Assembly: GCA_947361355.1 (NCBI GenBank)
Contig: CANAIR010000015.1
Location: 1-40,479, forward strand
From: an uncultured Clostridium sp.
GTDB lineage: Bacteria; Bacillota; Clostridia; TANB77; CAG-465
Direction of reading: 5' to 3'
Length of the DNA: 40,479 nucleotides
Shown: positions 32,972 through 40,479 of the stretch, piece after piece
Layout: each line of letters opens with the position of its first letter
Numbering within the stretch: the stretch's first letter is position 1
Translations under genes and position numbers: made by a program
Notes under the pieces: model-generated
Seen by the model: only the letters and a program-made list of their open reading frames with translations
The model's database searches: none
What the model was told of the DNA's origin: nothing

Positions 32972-33520
32972 TTAAAATTCTACTTTTACATTTTCTTTTT
33001 CGCTATCAATAATTTCAAAGAATTTTTCTTCTTTAAAACCAAACATTTTAGCAAACAAGTTACTAGGAAAAGTCATAATAGCAGTATTATACATTTGAAC
33101 TGTATCATTATAAAATTGCCTAGAATATGCAATTTTATTTTCAGTATCAGATAATTCTTTTTGTAAAGACATAAAATTAGTATTTGCTTTTAAATCAGGG
33201 TATGCTTCAGCTAGTGCAAAAACTGATTTTAAACCATTTGTTAAAGAATTATTAGCATCGGACATATCTGAAATATCTGATGCTGAGGTAAATTTATTTC
33301 TTGCCTCAGTAATTTGGGTTAATGTTTTTTCTTCATGATTCATATAACCTTTTACAGTTTCAACTAAATTTGGAATCAAATCAAATCTTCTTTTTAATTG
33401 TGTATCAATTTGTGCCCAAGCGTTTTTAACTTTTAAACGTAAATGTACCATATTGTTATATAAACTAATAATTACAAAAATTATAATAAGTATAATTCCT
33501 AATACTATCCAAAGTGCCAT
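32972..33520 (-). CDS. LemA family protein
   Basis: The 182-residue protein has a single N-terminal membrane segment (about 3-22), then a helical-bundle domain with VKNAWAQIDTQLKRRFDLIP and NLVETVKGYMNHEEKTL, the signature of the LemA family, and ends in AYPDLKANTNFMSL and NLFAKMFGF. LemA proteins are membrane-anchored helical bundles widely spread in bacteria, without a settled function. Ribosome site AAAGGATGA. Its own terminator follows. Confidence 0.9.
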   Translation of the reverse strand: MALWIVLGIILIIIFVIISLYNNMVHLRLKVKNAWAQIDTQLKRRFDLIPNLVETVKGYMNHEEKTLTQITEARNKFTSASDISDMSDANNSLTNGLKSVFALAEAYPDLKANTNFMSLQKELSDTENKIAYSRQFYNDTVQMYNTAIMTFPSNLFAKMFGFKEEKFFEIIDSEKENVKVEF

Positions 33521-33704
33521 TTAAAATCATCCTTTCTTTTTTATATTATTTTATCATTATATATTAAAATATGCAATACATAATAATAAAATGAATTAAA
33601 AATATAGAATTCAAAAGTAATAAAATTAATTTTTTATAATAATATATATAATAGTAAAAAAAGTTTTATTTTACGAGAATTTTTATACTCAATATTTTTT
33701 CAAT

Positions 33705-33733
33705 TTGACAAAACTATTATAATATAGTATAAT
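33705..33733 (+). promoter_or_regulatory. Consensus promoter of the YabE-like gene
   Basis: TTGACA at 33705-33710, 17-base spacer, TATAAT at 33728-33733; a near-perfect sigma-A promoter 26 bases before the start codon. Confidence 0.7.
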
Positions 33734-33759
33734 ATAATTGTCACAGAGGAGGAATTTTT

Positions 33760-34830
33760 TTGAAAGAAGATAAGCTTCATATATTAAGAAAAACACTTAC
33801 TATAATATGTCTTATATTAATATTTTCTACAATTGGCTTGTTTATGATTTCATCACAAATAAAAACAGTGACACTAGATTATTATGGTAATGAAAAGAAA
33901 ATAAAAACACTCGCATCTGATGTGAACGATTTTTTAATACAAAATAAGATTATATTAGGGGAAAATGATGTTATTGTTCCTGAAAGAACTGCAATGATTC
34001 AAAAAAATGCTAAGATTAAGATATCTACAAATAAAGGACTTGCTAAAATAAATATCGAAGAAATTAAAGCTAGTCATATGCCAATGATTGCAAAAATGGA
34101 ACAAATTGAAGAAGCAGTACCTTTTTCAGAAGAAAAAAGGGATAATCCTGCTATTCAAAGAGGAACAGAAAACACTATTCAAGAAGGTGTTGAAGGTAAA
34201 AAAGCAACAGAATTCCTTGTTAGATATAAAAATAATAAAGAAATTAATAGAGTACAGGTTGGTCAAAAGCTTATAGCTGAGCCACAAAATAAAATAATAG
34301 AAGTAGGTACAAAAATAACTTTAACTACATCAAGAAGCAAAATAGTACAATCTGTTGTTTCACAAGGTAATACAGAAGGATTTAAACAATATAATATTGG
34401 CTTATCTGTTGATGAGCAACAATATGCGTATAATATATCAAAAAGATATGGAATACAATATGAATTATTTTTAGCTGTAATGTATAAAGAAAGTAGATTT
34501 AACTCAAAAGCTTTTGGCGGTGGAAATTCTTATGGACTTTGTCAAATACATGTGTCTAATCATTCTAATTTAAGGGCAAAGCTTGGTGTTTCTAACTTCT
34601 TTGATCCATATGATAATATGACAGCTGGAGCATATTTATTATCAAAATATTTTAGTACTGCAAGAACAGTTGTTTCTGGTAGCAGTGTTGAAGTATATGC
34701 TCTTAATTCATATAACATGGGAGAAGGTGTTTACTATTCATCATGTTATAGTAAAGGAATATTAAATAGAGAGTATAGTAATAGTGTTATAGCTTTAAGA
34801 AATAGATTAGTATCAACTGGTACATTATAA
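33760..34830 (+). CDS. YabE-like protein: DUF348, G5 and lytic transglycosylase-like domains
   Basis: The 356-residue protein has a membrane segment at about 10-32, a DUF348/ubiquitin-like part (about 36-95), a G5 domain (about 115-192, with KKATEFLVRYKNNKEINRVQ and VGTKITLTTS), and a C-terminal transglycosylase-like domain (about 225-345) with YELFLAVMYKESRF, in which Glu244 is the catalytic position, then GGGNSYGLCQIHV. Bacillus YabE carries a 3D domain instead of this C-terminal domain. It would cleave peptidoglycan glycan strands near the cell surface. It uses TTG at 33760 after GAGGAGGA, and lies upstream of ksgA, as yabE does. Confidence 0.88.
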   Translation: MKEDKLHILRKTLTIICLILIFSTIGLFMISSQIKTVTLDYYGNEKKIKTLASDVNDFLIQNKIILGENDVIVPERTAMIQKNAKIKISTNKGLAKINIEEIKASHMPMIAKMEQIEEAVPFSEEKRDNPAIQRGTENTIQEGVEGKKATEFLVRYKNNKEINRVQVGQKLIAEPQNKIIEVGTKITLTTSRSKIVQSVVSQGNTEGFKQYNIGLSVDEQQYAYNISKRYGIQYELFLAVMYKESRFNSKAFGGGNSYGLCQIHVSNHSNLRAKLGVSNFFDPYDNMTAGAYLLSKYFSTARTVVSGSSVEVYALNSYNMGEGVYYSSCYSKGILNREYSNSVIALRNRLVSTGTL

Positions 34831-34834
34831 TATA

Positions 34835-34874
34835 AAAAAAATAATTGCAGCTTCTGTTTGCAGTTATTTTTTTC
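34835..34874 (+). terminator. Terminator after the YabE-like gene
   Basis: An A-rich stem including ATAATTGC with GCAGTTAT (one G-T pair), then a long T run. Confidence 0.65.
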
Positions 34875-34891
34875 TAAATAAAAGGTGAATT

Positions 34892-35752
34892 ATGAAAGAT
34901 ACATTAAGAAAAACAAAAAAAATTATGAATCAATACGAAATTAAGGCAAACAAAAGGTTTGGACAAAACTTTTTGGTAGATGATGCAATTTTAGAAAGAA
35001 TAATTGAAAGTGCAGACATAACTAAAAAAGACTTAGTTATAGAGATTGGACCAGGTCTTGGAAATTTAACTGAGTATATTTTAGACAGTGCAAAGTATGC
35101 TTTATTAATTGAAATTGATAAAAAGATGATAGAAATCTTAAATAATAGATTTTTACAAAAAAACAATTATATGTTGTTAAATGAGGATATTTTAAAAATC
35201 GATATAGATAAATACATTTTCAAATTAGAAGAAGAAAAAAATATAAAATTTGATAATATAAAAGTAGTAGCAAATTTACCATACTATATAACAACGCCAA
35301 TTATATTTAAATTATTACAAGATGAAAGTAGAATTAATGAAATAGTAGTAATGGTTCAAAAAGAAGTAGCAGATAGAATGGTAGCTTTGCCAAAAACAAA
35401 AGATTATGGAATTCTTACATTAATGGTAGAATACTTATCAGACGCTAAAATATGTTTTACTGTACCAAAAGAAAGCTTTATTCCATCTCCAAATGTTACA
35501 TCTGCCATTATAAAATTAAAGAAGAACAAAAAATATACTATAGAAAATGAAAAAGTATTATTTGACTTAATACACTCAAGTTTTGCAAAAAGAAGGAAAA
35601 AAATGATTAATTCTTTACAAATGAGTGATTTTTTGGAAATGGATAAAAATTCTTTAGAAAAATTGTTTAGTAGTTGCAATATTGATTTAAATGTTCGAGC
35701 AGAAGAACTAAACCTAAGCCAATATATAAAAATATCTAATAAAATTTTATAA
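34892..35752 (+). CDS. ksgA: 16S rRNA dimethyladenosine transferase KsgA
   Basis: The 286-residue methyltransferase has the SAM-binding motif EIGPGLGNLTEYIL, the adenine-binding acidic residue in LIEIDKKM and NEDILKID, and the catalytic NLPYYITTP (motif IV), followed by MVQKEVADRM and the C-terminal helical region with SSFAKRRKKMINSL. It dimethylates two adenines near the 3' end of 16S rRNA. It lies right after a yabE-like gene, a conserved Firmicute arrangement. Confidence 0.94.
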   Translation: MKDTLRKTKKIMNQYEIKANKRFGQNFLVDDAILERIIESADITKKDLVIEIGPGLGNLTEYILDSAKYALLIEIDKKMIEILNNRFLQKNNYMLLNEDILKIDIDKYIFKLEEEKNIKFDNIKVVANLPYYITTPIIFKLLQDESRINEIVVMVQKEVADRMVALPKTKDYGILTLMVEYLSDAKICFTVPKESFIPSPNVTSAIIKLKKNKKYTIENEKVLFDLIHSSFAKRRKKMINSLQMSDFLEMDKNSLEKLFSSCNIDLNVRAEELNLSQYIKISNKIL

Positions 35753-35897
35753 TAGAAAATAAATTAAAAGTATACTTCTAATAGAACTAATGTTAATATA
35801 AAAACGAATTTTTTTGAAAAAATATGTCATTAAATGGTATACAAAAAAAATAATATATGCTATAATTTATATATTATAATGTATTTAGAGGTATGAT

Positions 35898-37157
35898 ATG
35901 GAAGAATTGAATGTTATAAACGCACAAGAAAACGTAAAAATATATAAAAAATATAAAATGTTTGCGTATGATTTTTTGTTTTATTATGCTGTACAAGTAA
36001 TGTTTTTTTCTGTTACAAAAGGTTTTTCAATGTCACAAGTTATGTATATTACAGCTTTTTATACACTTTTCATATTTTTTTGGCAGATACCTGCAAATTT
36101 TATATCAGAAAAATTAGGCTTAAAAAATAGTATAATATTAGGAAACATATTATTAAGTATAAATATGTTAATGTATATATTTACTAGTTCTTTTAAAGGG
36201 ATCATATTTTATGAATTTTTAGGTTCGCTAGGTTATACGTTAAAAAGTTTATCAGAGGGAACTTTATTATATACGTCCTTAAAAAAATTGGATAGGAGAA
36301 ATCAATTTAGTAAAATAGAGGGAAAATCTAATGCTAGATATTACTATTATGATGCAATAGCCTCAATACTTTCAGGATATCTATTTTTGATAAATGGATA
36401 TGTTCCAATAATTTTATGTGTAATTAATATTTTGATTGCATTAAAGATGTCATTTGGCTTTAAAAATATTGTAAATGATGAAGGAAATGACTCATTAAAA
36501 TTAAGAGATATCGCATCTCAAATGAAAATGATATTTAAAAGCAATAGGTCAAAGTCTATTTTTTTATTTGCTTTTGTATTTATGGGAATAGTAACAGTTT
36601 TTGGTAATCTATATAAGTTGATTTTGATGGAATTAGATATAAAAACTCAATATATAACAATGATTGTTTGTATATTTACTGTATTAATTGGTGTAGGGGC
36701 TAAATCGTTGTATTATATAGAAAAACAAACAAGAAATAGAACTTTAACTATTTTTGGAATATTGTTTGTAATTGGAATGTTAATAATTGGTCTTTGTGGT
36801 GCTATTAATGAACTTACAATAACTTCACTATCTGTTGTTATTGGTTGTTTGTGCATTATGGGCTTGATTCAAGGAGCATATAGAGTAGCAATTAAAAAAT
36901 ATGTATTAAGTTTTACTACTACTAGTGTAAGAACTAAGATAACTTCTGTATATTATATGTTTGAAAATATAGGTGCATCAATAACATCTTTTATTATTGG
37001 CTTTTTACTTGATTTTACAACAGCGTCAAGAGCTTGTATAGTATTTTCATGTATTAGCTTTGTTATCATTCTTTTAGTTTTAACATATATGAAAGAAAAG
37101 CTAGGTCTTAAACCTGAACAGTATGCACCAAAAGAAATATATAATAAAAAAATATAG
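35898..37157 (+). CDS. Major facilitator superfamily transporter
   Basis: The 419-residue protein has about 12 hydrophobic segments typical of MFS, with a long cytoplasmic loop near the middle (about 195-215, with KLRDIASQMKMIFKSNRSKS) separating the two halves. The conserved intracellular loop contains EKLGLKNSIILGN. The N-terminal half contains the usual segment FTSSFKGIIFYEFLGSLGYT. Substrate cannot be inferred; efflux or nutrient uptake is possible. It starts with ATG after TTTAGAGGT and is followed by a terminator. Confidence 0.82.
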   Translation: MEELNVINAQENVKIYKKYKMFAYDFLFYYAVQVMFFSVTKGFSMSQVMYITAFYTLFIFFWQIPANFISEKLGLKNSIILGNILLSINMLMYIFTSSFKGIIFYEFLGSLGYTLKSLSEGTLLYTSLKKLDRRNQFSKIEGKSNARYYYYDAIASILSGYLFLINGYVPIILCVINILIALKMSFGFKNIVNDEGNDSLKLRDIASQMKMIFKSNRSKSIFLFAFVFMGIVTVFGNLYKLILMELDIKTQYITMIVCIFTVLIGVGAKSLYYIEKQTRNRTLTIFGILFVIGMLIIGLCGAINELTITSLSVVIGCLCIMGLIQGAYRVAIKKYVLSFTTTSVRTKITSVYYMFENIGASITSFIIGFLLDFTTASRACIVFSCISFVIILLVLTYMKEKLGLKPEQYAPKEIYNKKI

Positions 37158-37185
37158 CACTTTTAAATAAGCGCTATATTTTTTA
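37148..37185 (+). terminator. Terminator after the MFS gene
   Basis: An 11-bp stem that includes TATAGC with GCTATA, followed by T6. Confidence 0.7.
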
Positions 37186-37231
37186 TGGAGCTTGAAGTCA
37201 GAGTTAAACTAACGACCTACGGTTTACAAGT
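37186..37231 (-). other. 3' fragment of a tRNA-Thr(TGT), probable attachment-site scar
   Basis: On the minus strand the sequence runs CTTGTAA, the 3' half of an anticodon arm with TGT, then GTAGGTCG, a T-arm with TTTAACT in the loop and a 5-bp stem with one wobble, and ends AGCTCCA. Aligned to the usual clostridial tRNA-Thr(TGT) end it is similar but decayed. There is no 5' half. Such tRNA 3' ends are left behind when integrative elements insert, and a phage-type gene lies next to it. Confidence 0.5.
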
Positions 37232-37325
37232 GTATTAAGAAGGTTATTTTATATTGTTGTAAAATTTTTTAAAATGCTTTAATTTTACTGCTTTATTAGC
37301 TTTACTTAGTAAATAAAAAACTATT

Positions 37326-37953
37326 TTATATAAAATTTTGTTTGTTTAGTCCTTTAATATCTTTATGTTTTTGAGTTGTTATACCAAAAGTACCTTTACT
37401 AATTTCATCAGTAAGTATTGTGTAATCATTTGTTTTAGCTCCTCTATTTTTCCACTCATCAGTAAGCTCATTTCTAGTATCTATTGAACGTAAACGATGA
37501 GTTACCCAATCTTCTGAATAACCTTTTTTTAAGTATGTTTGTTTTGCTCTTTCAATAGCAATTGATGAGTCATTTATTTCTTGTATTCTTTCCTCTGCTA
37601 ATCTTGCAAACCATAGTTTAAAAGGCCCAGCATTTGGAGAGGGAATACTTTGAATTAATCTAAATACAGTTTCTCTATTTGCACAATCAGTTAATCTCAT
37701 TTTGCCATCTTTTGCTACCATTTTCAACTGTCCGATTTTTTCCGGACAGTTGAAAATCTCCTTGCTCTTTCTCAATTTTACGCTTTAAATCATCCAAATA
37801 TTTTCTTGGTCTATCCGTTTCAGTTAATATCTCTATAATATCAATTATAGAAAAATACCATTCATCGTTATACACTACTTTTCTTATTTTTTTGTTTTCA
37901 AAAATTGATAAACCTTTTTCATTAGTATTTGTTAATTCGTTTTTTTTATTCAT
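37326..37953 (-). pseudogene. BRO-type phage antirepressor gene, frameshifted and truncated
   Basis: Two overlapping frames belong to one BRO-N-type protein. The first (from 37953) gives FENKKIRKVVYNDEWYFSII and LTETDRPRKYLDDLKRK, the Bro-N DNA-binding core. The second continues with KIGQLKMVAKDGKMRLTDCA, SIPSPNAGPFKLWFARLAEE and YLKKGYSEDWVTHRLRSID. They are out of frame at the perfect inverted repeat 37720-37757. The protein then ends early after GLNKQN, so the usual C-terminal part is missing. It is a decayed phage or integrative-element regulator near the tRNA-Thr scar. Confidence 0.85.
37720..37757. repeat. Perfect 15-bp inverted repeat at the BRO frameshift
   Basis: Arms 37720-37734 and 37743-37757 are exact complements around an 8-base loop. 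One arm sits where the conserved reading frame is expected to read a different sequence, so it may be a copy of the other arm made by template switching. Confidence 0.8.
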
Positions 37954-38112
37954 TTAAAATCTTCTTTTCATATCATATTTTAATTAATTATATATCAATT
38001 TTATATTTAGTATATTATACTAGCATTTTTGTTACTTTTCTATATTTTTCTTGTTCAAATTTTATCGTAATTTTATAGAAAAAATAGTAAAATCGAGCAA
38101 ATATTTATATAA

Positions 38113-38149
38113 AAAATATCAAGCCAGTATTAAAAAAGGCTTGATATTA
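38113..38149 (-). terminator. Terminator downstream of the ABC exporter region
   Basis: A perfect stem of at least 11 bp (AATATCAAGCC with GGCTTGATATT) with a 12-base loop, T6 following on the minus strand. It overlaps the stop codon of the possible 33-codon gene. Confidence 0.75.
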
Positions 38150-38248
38150 ACTATTTTCAATGGAGCGTTTTAGGAGGTTATTTGCGAAAAATATGCCTAT
38201 TTTTAATAGTGTTCCTCCCACAATTTGCTCAAAAAATAATTGACTCAT
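38147..38248 (-). CDS. Possible 33-aa peptide after the ABC exporter
   Basis: A 33-codon frame starts at ATG 38248 and ends at 38147, immediately at the terminator stem. The peptide reads MSQLFFEQIVGG at the start, then a hydrophobic and partly basic tail ending KRSIENS. A Gly-Gly pair with Ile four residues before the cut could be a leader cleavage site, but the usual leader pattern is imperfect and the upstream exporter has no C39 peptidase domain. There is no strong ribosome site; an extended -10-like TGTTATACT lies just upstream. Its abutting terminator and location 52 bases after the exporter stop suggest it is real. Function unknown. Confidence 0.4.
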   Translation of the reverse strand: MSQLFFEQIVGGTLLKIGIFFANNLLKRSIENS

Positions 38249-38300
38249 CAACTGTTAAAATTAGTATAACATAAAAATTATTAATTTAATAGTATTCTTA

Positions 38301-40031
38301 TTATACATTTGCTAATTCAAAATATTTCCCATGATTATTTATCAATTCATCATGCTTTCCCTGCTCTACAATTTTCCCATCATCTATCATTATTATATTA
38401 TCAAAATCTTGTACAATTTCTAATGAATGAGCAATAATAATTATAGTTTTTGTTTTAGATAGTTTATTTATTGTTTCTTCTATTTTATTTTTGCTATGAT
38501 TATCTAATGCACTTGTTGCCTCATCAAATAAGATAATTGGTGTATCTCTTAATATTGCTCTTGCTATTGCAATTCTTTGTTTTTGACCAACTGAAATATT
38601 ATTATTATTTTCATTTACTATTTCATTATATTTATTTGGTAATGTATTAATAAAATCATCTATACTTGCTAACTTACACGCACTTATTATGTCTTCTTCT
38701 GTAGCATTTTCATTTACCATTAATAAATTTTCTTTTATGCTCATATTAAATAATACTGGTTCTTGATTTACCACCGATATAGAGTTTCTAAAACTTTTCT
38801 CATTAAAATCTTTTATATTTTTTCCATCAAACTTTATAATTCCACTATAATTATCATATTCTTTTAATAATAATTTAAATAGTGTACTTTTTCCTGCCCC
38901 ACTTTGTCCAACTATTGCATTTTTAGTATTGGGCTCAATAGTAAAATTAATATCTTGTATGATATGATTATTAGATGTCTGATATTTAAAACTAACATTT
39001 TCAAATTGTATTTTTCCAACTATATTAGCATAATTTTCTTCTCCAAATCTTTCTTTTTCTAGTCTGTCATCTTCTAACAATGATTTAATTCTTTTCATAT
39101 TAGCTGTAAACTCAGAAATTCCAAAGTCATGTTCTATAATTCTGTGAAACACATCATCGACTATATTAGTCATATATGTAATAAGTAGCATTGCTGTTTC
39201 TATATCTAATAGTGAACTCCTTAAACTTTCTATTATATATATTAATATTATTGCATCTCCTATAATTCTAATAGTCCATTTTGCTGTATTTACATTTTTT
39301 CCTAATAGTCTTCTTGTAGTTCTTACATCTTTTAAATCATCTATATCTTTTTGAAATATCGAAAAACATTTTTCTTTTAGACTTAATGCTTTAATTTCTC
39401 TTATTCCTTTTGTGGTTTCGCTTAACATTGTAGAATAATTATCAGCATAACTAAATTCCTCTCGTAAGTATTTTTTAGATTTATCTAATTGAATTTTAAA
39501 TAATAATAAACTCAATGTAGAAATTATAGTTACACCTAATCCAATTTTCCAGTCTATAAAAAATATTATAAATAACATTACAACCGAAGTTGCTACATAG
39601 GCACTTTCTTGTAATAGAGAACTTATTGTACTCATCATTCCACTATCTGCTGCTTTTATAGTTGTAAAAATTTTTCCTGATTGCATATTTTCTAATGAAG
39701 TTATTGATAAGTTTAGAACTTTAGAATATATTTTTTTCTGAATATTAGCTGAAATTTTTTCCCCTACACTAATAACTATTCTTCTATATTTATTATGACA
39801 ATAAGTTATTGAAAATATCCTTAATATTCCACATATTATTACTAATTTTACAGCCTTGTCTAAATTTAAACTCATTATATTTGCTATTAATTTTGAATAC
39901 ATTGTTGTAAATATCATTGATGTAATTACAAATATAACCATAAATATTGTTCCAATTATATATTGTTTTTTATTTTCTTTCGAGTATTTAAATAAATCTT
40001 TAAATGCATTAAAGAATCCATACTTTTCCAT
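38301..40031 (-). CDS. ABC exporter, fused membrane and ATPase domains
   Basis: The 576-residue protein has a six-helix membrane domain (about 20-300) and a C-terminal ATPase: Walker A GQSGAGKST at 375-383, signature ISVGQKQR at 479-486 (a variant of LSGGQ), Walker B PIILFDEA at 498-505 and the H-loop His near 535. It is a half-size type IV exporter that works as a homodimer or with a partner. The start at 40031 follows GAGGAAG; an ATG at 40046 has a poorly spaced site. It lacks an N-terminal peptidase domain, so it is not a classical bacteriocin-processing exporter. Substrate unknown. Confidence 0.88.
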   Translation of the reverse strand: MEKYGFFNAFKDLFKYSKENKKQYIIGTIFMVIFVITSMIFTTMYSKLIANIMSLNLDKAVKLVIICGILRIFSITYCHNKYRRIVISVGEKISANIQKKIYSKVLNLSITSLENMQSGKIFTTIKAADSGMMSTISSLLQESAYVATSVVMLFIIFFIDWKIGLGVTIISTLSLLLFKIQLDKSKKYLREEFSYADNYSTMLSETTKGIREIKALSLKEKCFSIFQKDIDDLKDVRTTRRLLGKNVNTAKWTIRIIGDAIILIYIIESLRSSLLDIETAMLLITYMTNIVDDVFHRIIEHDFGISEFTANMKRIKSLLEDDRLEKERFGEENYANIVGKIQFENVSFKYQTSNNHIIQDINFTIEPNTKNAIVGQSGAGKSTLFKLLLKEYDNYSGIIKFDGKNIKDFNEKSFRNSISVVNQEPVLFNMSIKENLLMVNENATEEDIISACKLASIDDFINTLPNKYNEIVNENNNNISVGQKQRIAIARAILRDTPIILFDEATSALDNHSKNKIEETINKLSKTKTIIIIAHSLEIVQDFDNIIMIDDGKIVEQGKHDELINNHGKYFELANV

Positions 40032-40140
40032 TGTTATCTTCCTCATTTCCTTAATTATTGTGTATGATTAATTATCTATTATAATATACCATATATACAT
40101 AAAAAAATCTAGTAAAAAAACTGTCATTTTTATAAAGGGC

Positions 40141-40248
40141 TTGGGACTTAGTCCCAAATTTCTAATTTTGACTAGGGAGGAAAAATTCAGTGCTTGTTAG
40201 GAAGTATATGGGGGTACAAAAATTGTACTTATCTTGAATTTTCCCTCT
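40141..40248. repeat. Cluster of hairpins upstream of the ABC exporter gene
   Basis: TTGGGAC-TTA-GTCCCAA (40141-40157), GTACAA-AAA-TTGTAC (40214-40228), and an outer imperfect pairing between 40174-40190 and 40234-40248 (AGGGAGGAAAAATTCA with TTGAATTTTCCCTCT). The nested symmetry suggests a folded RNA or a small repeat element of about 75 bases rather than a simple terminator. Nothing else is seen in 40046-40256. Confidence 0.4.
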
Positions 40249-40255
40249 AATTTTT

Positions 40256-40479
40256 TCATTTTTGACTACTAATTACTGCACCTATTTTATAATTTTCTTT
40301 CTTTGCTTTTGAAAAAGTTTTGTTATCTTTCACAGCAACTAATCGAATCAACTTTTGTTTTTCTTTGTTCAATTTTATTTCAATTTCTTCTTCGTTTTCA
40401 TTCTCATTTTTTGAAAATAATTCGTAAAATTCTATTTCAAATTCTTGATTAAGTCTTGTAATATAATCATCTAATTGTT
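40256..40479 (-). CDS. 3' end of an unrecognised gene (continues beyond the window)
   Basis: A minus-strand frame enters from the right edge and stops at 40256. The 74 visible residues include DDYITRLNQEFEIEFYELFS, then a Glu/Asn/Lys-rich stretch and KLIRLVAVKDNKTFSKAK, ending IGAVISSQK. It is a charged, helical C-terminus without a signature I can name. The neighbourhood (BRO remnant, tRNA scar) makes a mobile-element protein possible, but that is only context. Confidence 0.6.
   Translation of the reverse strand, partial: QLDDYITRLNQEFEIEFYELFSKNENENEEEIEIKLNKEKQKLIRLVAVKDNKTFSKAKKENYKIGAVISSQK

Noticed and set aside
37186-37231. A functional tRNA-Thr
   Set aside because: There is no 5' half, no D-arm and the anticodon stem cannot pair, so only a fragment remains.
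38182-38274. A plus-strand 30-codon frame with a perfect AGGAGG and TTG start, opposite the 33-codon peptide
   Set aside because: The predicted terminator of the minus-strand unit lies upstream of it and no plus-strand promoter is visible; kept as an alternative in the finding, not as a gene.
1-40479. CRISPR arrays, rRNA genes and complete insertion sequences
   Set aside because: No regularly spaced repeat array, no rRNA-like sequence and no intact transposase frame were seen on either strand.

Overview
The window looks like chromosome from a low-GC, endospore-forming member of the Clostridia (Firmicutes). The DNA is strongly AT-rich, genes start with strong GGAGG-type ribosome sites, TTG and GTG starts are common, and several genes belong to spore formation or germination: cwlD, cwlJ, a gerQ-like gene, spmA and spmB. 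I cannot name the genus.

Layout. 0-8.2 kb: a hypothetical gene, a degenerate CapA-like membrane protein, an intracellular GH13 amylase, a YlbF protein coupled to a YugP-like HExxH protein, a secreted small protein bracketed by a 25-bp direct repeat, then cwlD and tadA. 8.2-16.1 kb is an accessory stretch: XRE regulators, a DUF5131 gene split by a frameshift, remnants of HEAT-like, flavodoxin and GNAT genes, tRNA-Arg(ACG), the gerQ/cwlJ pair, tRNA-Arg(CCT), a candidate type I toxin-antitoxin locus, and intact GNAT and APH-type genes. 16.2-20.9 kb is an NAD module: a Nudix hydrolase and pncB, convergent with a NrtR-type regulator that is itself divergent from nadD-nadE. 20.9-24 kb holds a tiny ferredoxin-thioredoxin-reductase-like protein, spmA-spmB, a hypothetical gene and a DUF5684 protein. 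24.4-31.7 kb is mutS, an unusual structured leader, mutL, miaA and a HlyD-like gene. 31.7-37.2 kb holds a hypothetical gene, a dUTPase, LemA, a YabE-like G5/transglycosylase protein with ksgA, and an MFS transporter. 37.2-40.5 kb is a mobile-element scar: a 3' tRNA-Thr fragment, a broken BRO-type antirepressor gene, a possible 33-codon peptide gene, an ABC exporter and the 3' end of a gene leaving the window.

How the parts work together. The NAD block would take nicotinate to NAD (PncB, NadD, NadE) under control of an ADP-ribose-sensing regulator, with a Nudix hydrolase able to consume ADP-ribose. TadA deaminates the wobble base of tRNA-Arg(ACG), and that tRNA lies 3.2 kb away. CwlD, SpmAB, CwlJ and the GerQ-like protein all serve the spore cortex or core.

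The most interesting candidate is at 12.79-13.10 kb. A 27-codon hydrophobic peptide has a perfect Shine-Dalgarno site, a predicted mRNA whose first bases pair with its own 3' end, and a convergent RNA with its own promoter and terminator overlapping the 3' UTR. This is the architecture of TxpA/RatA- and BsrG/SR4-type type I toxin-antitoxin systems, with a peptide I do not recognise. Everything here was read by eye; no database search or folding program was used.
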